Shown: positions 61,301 to 64,000 of the stretch, piece after piece
Numbering within the stretch: the stretch's first letter is position 1
How the letters are laid out: the number at the start of each line of letters is the position of its first letter
Source of the DNA: Acorus gramineus
Taxonomy: Eukaryota; Streptophyta; Magnoliopsida; Acorales; Acoraceae
NCBI GenBank assembly: GCA_030737835.1
Contig: CM060849.1
Location: 8,059,245-8,123,244, forward strand
Length of the DNA: 64,000 bases
Direction of reading: 5' to 3'
Program-made: the position numbers and the translations under genes
The notes under the pieces: generated by a model
Databases searched by the model: none
Told to the model about the DNA's origin: nothing
Seen by the model: the letters and a program-made list of their open reading frames with translations, nothing else

Positions 61301-62647
61301 GAGGGTAGCAATTCACCCATTGATAAAAGTAGATCAGATGGCAACTCTGTCCACAAATCCCATCAGACAGACTGGCGAACTTTCAGAGCAAATCTGATTT
61401 CTCAGTATCCGGTACCTTGAAATTGAGTTGAGATTGCATCACATAAATTTTATATATACACACTACATTTTTTTTTCCAGTTGTATAGGGGAGAAAGACG
61501 CACTGGCAAGATTCAGTTTTAGTTTCAGTCCATAACATAATAGTCACGAAGTACATTGAATTTGGGAAAACTTATCTACCATATCTATTATCTAATGACC
61601 TTTCCACTGAACTGTGCATTTAGTTAATACCGGTGTCCATTTAGTTTGGATGATTTATTATCAGACTTCCAAAAAAAAAAAAAAAAAACATTAATTGTCA
61701 TGGCTGCCTTCACACTAAACATTTCATTTTTTACATGTATTTCTCATACTCATGATTTAAAAACATCTGGAAAACAATATAATTATCTCTCAACTTTTAT
61801 CATACTTATCCCGCATAATTTATGAATATAAAACAGAACCCTTGTCAAATTTTAACTTTGTGACTATGCTTAATATCATATGATGTTAAACATAAGCTAT
61901 TTCCTCAATAGTTTGCCCCTTTCTTTTGGATATGAGCAATTAAATCATCTATGTCAACCCATGTAATCTACAATGCAGGAGAAACTTGACGGAGGAAGTG
62001 CTTCGTCGGACGCCAAAGAGGCTGCCAAGCCTCTTGGCTTAAAGTGGGCCCACCCAATCCCAAACCCCGAGACAGGTTGCGTTCTGGTCGCAACAGAGAA
62101 GCTCGACGGAGTTCGCACCTTCGAGAGAACAGTAGTCCTCCTCCTCAGACTCGGGAACAGGGACCCCAGAGAGGGCCCCTTCGGAGTCATCATCAACCGC
62201 CCTCTTGACAAGCAAATCAAACACATGAAGCCAACAAATCTCGACCTCGCAACCACCTTTGCAGACTGCTCAGTCCTCTTCGGCGGACCCCTGGAAGCCA
62301 GCATGTTCTTGTTAAGGACCTCTGAGGAGAAGAATCCATTCGAACAGGTGATGCCGGGAGTCTGTTTTGGGGCGAGACACAGCTTGGACGAGGCGGCTGG
62401 GTTGGTTAAGAGAGGAATTCTGAGGCCCCATGATTTCAGATTCTTTGTAGGCTATGCAGGGTGGCAGTTTGATCAGTTGATGGATGAAATCGAGTCGGGT
62501 TATTGGGTTGTTGCGGCTTGTAGCGCAAATGTGATTAGTGAGGCAACCGAAGAATCGTCGATGGGGCTTTGGGAGGAGATCTTGGAGCTGATGGGCGGTC
62601 GGTATTCAGAACTGAGCAGGAAACCAAGGCAAGATTATGGGGTGTGA
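58331..62647 (+). CDS. DUF179 (UPF0301/AlgH/YqgE-like) protein, probably plastid-targeted
   Basis: The product belongs to the DUF179 family, called YqgE or AlgH in bacteria and At1g33780/At3g29240 in Arabidopsis; its biochemical role is unknown. Three exons: 58331-58547, 61221-61411 and 61979-62647, giving 358 aa in one frame. The first 60 residues are Arg/Ser-rich with few acidic residues and fit a chloroplast transit peptide. The DUF179 domain (about 165-330) shows TGCVLVATEKLDG, GPFGVIINRPL, VLFGGPLEASMFLLR, MPGVCFGARHSLDEA and FFVGYAGWQFDQLMDEIESG. ATG 58331 lies in a good context (CCATGG). Exons 1 and 3 are firm; exon 2 (DWRTFRANLISQ) is probable, its donor at 61412 (CCG|GTACC) being weak, with no better in-frame alternative seen. 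Intron 1 is 2.7 kb and holds a 312-bp duplication. Confidence 0.88.
58563..58596 (+). repeat. T-run joined to G-run in intron 1 of the DUF179 gene
   Basis: About eighteen T are followed directly by about twelve G, only some 15-20 bases after the exon 1 splice donor. Both runs are simple repeats whose length may be uncertain. Confidence 0.85.
59205..59760 (+). repeat. Tandem duplication, 312-bp unit, in intron 1 of the DUF179 gene
   Basis: Copies start at about 59205 and 59517. They share CACATCAATAGAATTGTGGA, CAAGGATTAATGTGCTTC, GTATAGTGATTGATGTTCAG and AAAGAGGAACATGTGTCAAA almost without change, so the duplication is young. Between them lie extra short repeats of CAAGACAAAAGAGGA. No coding sequence is indicated. 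Confidence 0.9.
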
Positions 62648-63682
62648 GGTGTGGTTTTTATGGTTTTATTGGAAGGGATCTGAATTCAAATGTACAGGGG
62701 GTTGTTTATTACAGATTCCTAGTGGGACAGAATCTAAGTTATACCACTTTTCCTTTAATCTACTATTATTAAAGATATTATAAAACATTATAAAACTGTG
62801 AAGATATGTATCTGTCTAGCCATTGTTTGGAATGATCATATTCACCCTTGATATAGCTATACCAAATCTTTGCATCATAAGTGCTTTGTTTGTTTTTGTT
62901 TGATCCTTTACAACTTCCGAAATGATAATTTTATCCTAATTTTTTTGCATTTTAGAATGTGCGTGATATAACATGTTTTTGAGAATATGTGTTTGTTAGC
63001 TAGGTGAGAGGACATTGTAATCCTGAGAGGTTGTGTTATATATTAAGGCATAGCTATCAAGTTTTGTAGAGACAAAAAAAGCCACTGTTTTATGTATTGT
63101 GATCATAATAACCTCAGCATTACATTGAAACTGGAGACCATATCAGCAAAAATGAAGTTGCCCAAAGAGAAGCAGACAAGGCTTTTTATTAGTCAGTGAA
63201 AACAAAGAACAGTTAAAAGTCCGAATGTTTGCGGTATTGAAAGAGTGCATCTCACTGTGGAAATTACTGCTGGTCCAATATCATAGTAAAGTAGCAGTAT
63301 AACAACACACATTTTGCAGAATCAATCACCCAGTATCATTAGATGTAATGTAAAATGACTCCAATTGAATAAATTCAAATTCAGATCAGAGAAATGGCTT
63401 TGCCTTTACATCTATCCCCCTTTTCAACAACCACTTACATATCCCCTCCTTTATACACATCCGAGCAAAGGCCAAGCGGGGCATAACATTGCTCCCACAT
63501 ATATAGTTAGCAGTGACAATCATGTAATTTTTTAATAGAGCTAATATTGGCTTCTTTACCTCCACAAGCTCCAAATATAGTACCTTCCCATATGTGAAGA
63601 TTAGATGTATCTGCCTTCTTTCAAAGAAGGTTCATACCTTCGATGCAGATGTTGAGATTTGAGCTGGAAGACTTAACAGGTT
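62648..63682. other. Convergent 3' ends of the DUF179 and kinase genes
   Basis: No separate gene is seen. The left part should be the 3' untranslated region of the DUF179 gene and the right part that of the minus-strand kinase gene. The two genes point towards each other across about 1 kb, so their transcript ends may approach or overlap. Confidence 0.55.
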
Positions 63683-63895
63683 TCAATCCAAACTTCCGTT
63701 TCTTCCAGGGACGAGCAATGCTTCGAATTGGCCATTCTCACCATAGTTCTTCTTGGTTTTGGCCTTGTCAAGGCGTGCCTTCCGCACTGCTGCTTGGATC
63801 TGTCTTTCGTGCTCTTTGAGCATCTCTTCAATATTTCCTCCCGCAGGCATTAGTGGTCCTGAGTAGTGGATCCTGTTTTTCTTCGTGCCGTAGCC
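63683..63895 (-). CDS. CDK-like Ser/Thr protein kinase (At1g54610/IBS1 type), last coding exon only
   Basis: The terminal exon encodes 70 aa and the stop. Its acceptor is the CAG whose reverse lies at 63896-63898, giving GYGTKKNRIHYSGPLMP, then GGNIEEMLKEHERQIQ and AAVRKARLDKAKTKK. RIHYSGPL.P.GG followed by a basic helix (HERQIQAAVRKAR) is the C-terminal tail typical of the plant CDK-like kinases such as At1g54610 and IBS1. The kinase domain lies on further exons beyond the right edge of the window, so catalytic residues cannot be checked. The gene is transcribed leftward, towards the DUF179 gene. Partial. Confidence 0.75.
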   Translation of the reverse strand, partial: GYGTKKNRIHYSGPLMPAGGNIEEMLKEHERQIQAAVRKARLDKAKTKKNYGENGQFEALLVPGRNGSLD

Positions 63896-64000
63896 CTGAA
63901 ATTCAAATTGTTGAGAATAACATGCAATTAACAATAAATAGTTGCAAGTTTAATTGTGCATGGGACATATATCTAACAATGAATATAAAAAAAATATGTA
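63896..64000 (-). other. Intron of the CDK-like kinase gene, cut by the window edge
   Basis: Directly before the last exon on the minus strand the sequence is AT-rich and ends TTTCAG, a normal acceptor. No further exon is seen before the edge. Confidence 0.55.

Noticed and set aside
1-64000. tRNA and rRNA genes
   Set aside because: I saw no sequence with a convincing tRNA cloverleaf (A and B boxes) or rRNA similarity, but short or diverged genes could be missed by eye.

Overview
The window is nuclear DNA from a flowering plant, most likely a eudicot or other non-grass angiosperm: intron-rich host genes with plant-specific family members (ABCG24-type half transporter, plant PEX16, chloroplast-type DUF179 protein), AT-rich introns and intergenic DNA, and plant transposon families (CACTA, MULE, hAT, Tourist, copia, gypsy, LINE). 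I cannot name the species.

Layout. 1-975: AT-rich upstream DNA with a tandem duplication. 976-5444 (+): 11-exon NDUFAF5-like gene for a mitochondrial complex I assembly factor, with a small MITE in intron 8. 5445-9329: transposon-filled spacer (a Tourist-like MITE with TAA target duplications; a long-arm MULE-like element carrying a hAT MITE with a clean 8-bp target duplication; a 206-bp tandem duplication). 9330-22201 (+): 14-exon ABCG24-type ABC transporter, 1108 aa. 23334-29891: two sibling MULE-like elements side by side, each full of short palindrome-forming words, the first with a FAR1-domain fragment, the second carrying a hAT element. 30411-31100: LINE 3' end. 31504-33593 (+): 8-exon PEX16 gene. 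37286-37472: a Pol III-type promoter followed by a sequence resembling the 5' domain of 7SL RNA.

37568-54575 is a three-layer nest: a copia element (fossil) whose 3' LTR was split by a 10.9-kb CACTA transposon (43441-54320) with TNP2-type and TNPA-type genes; the CACTA was in turn hit by a 3.2-kb LTR-like unit, probably a gypsy solo LTR (50763-53987). All three layers keep their target-site duplications (ATTTT, ACT, GCCAG), which gives the order of events. 54990-57218 is a foldback element with about 500-bp arms; 57245-58110 holds 260-bp repeats. 58331-62647 (+): a 3-exon DUF179/AlgH-like gene. 63683-63895 (-): last coding exon of a CDK-like protein kinase that continues beyond the right edge, convergent with the DUF179 gene.

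The host genes are unrelated housekeeping genes (mitochondrion, membrane transport, peroxisome, plastid, kinase signalling) and do not form a pathway. I found no convincing undescribed system. The most unusual items are the palindromic-word arrays in the twin MULEs, the short 7SL-like Pol III unit, and the dated transposon nest.
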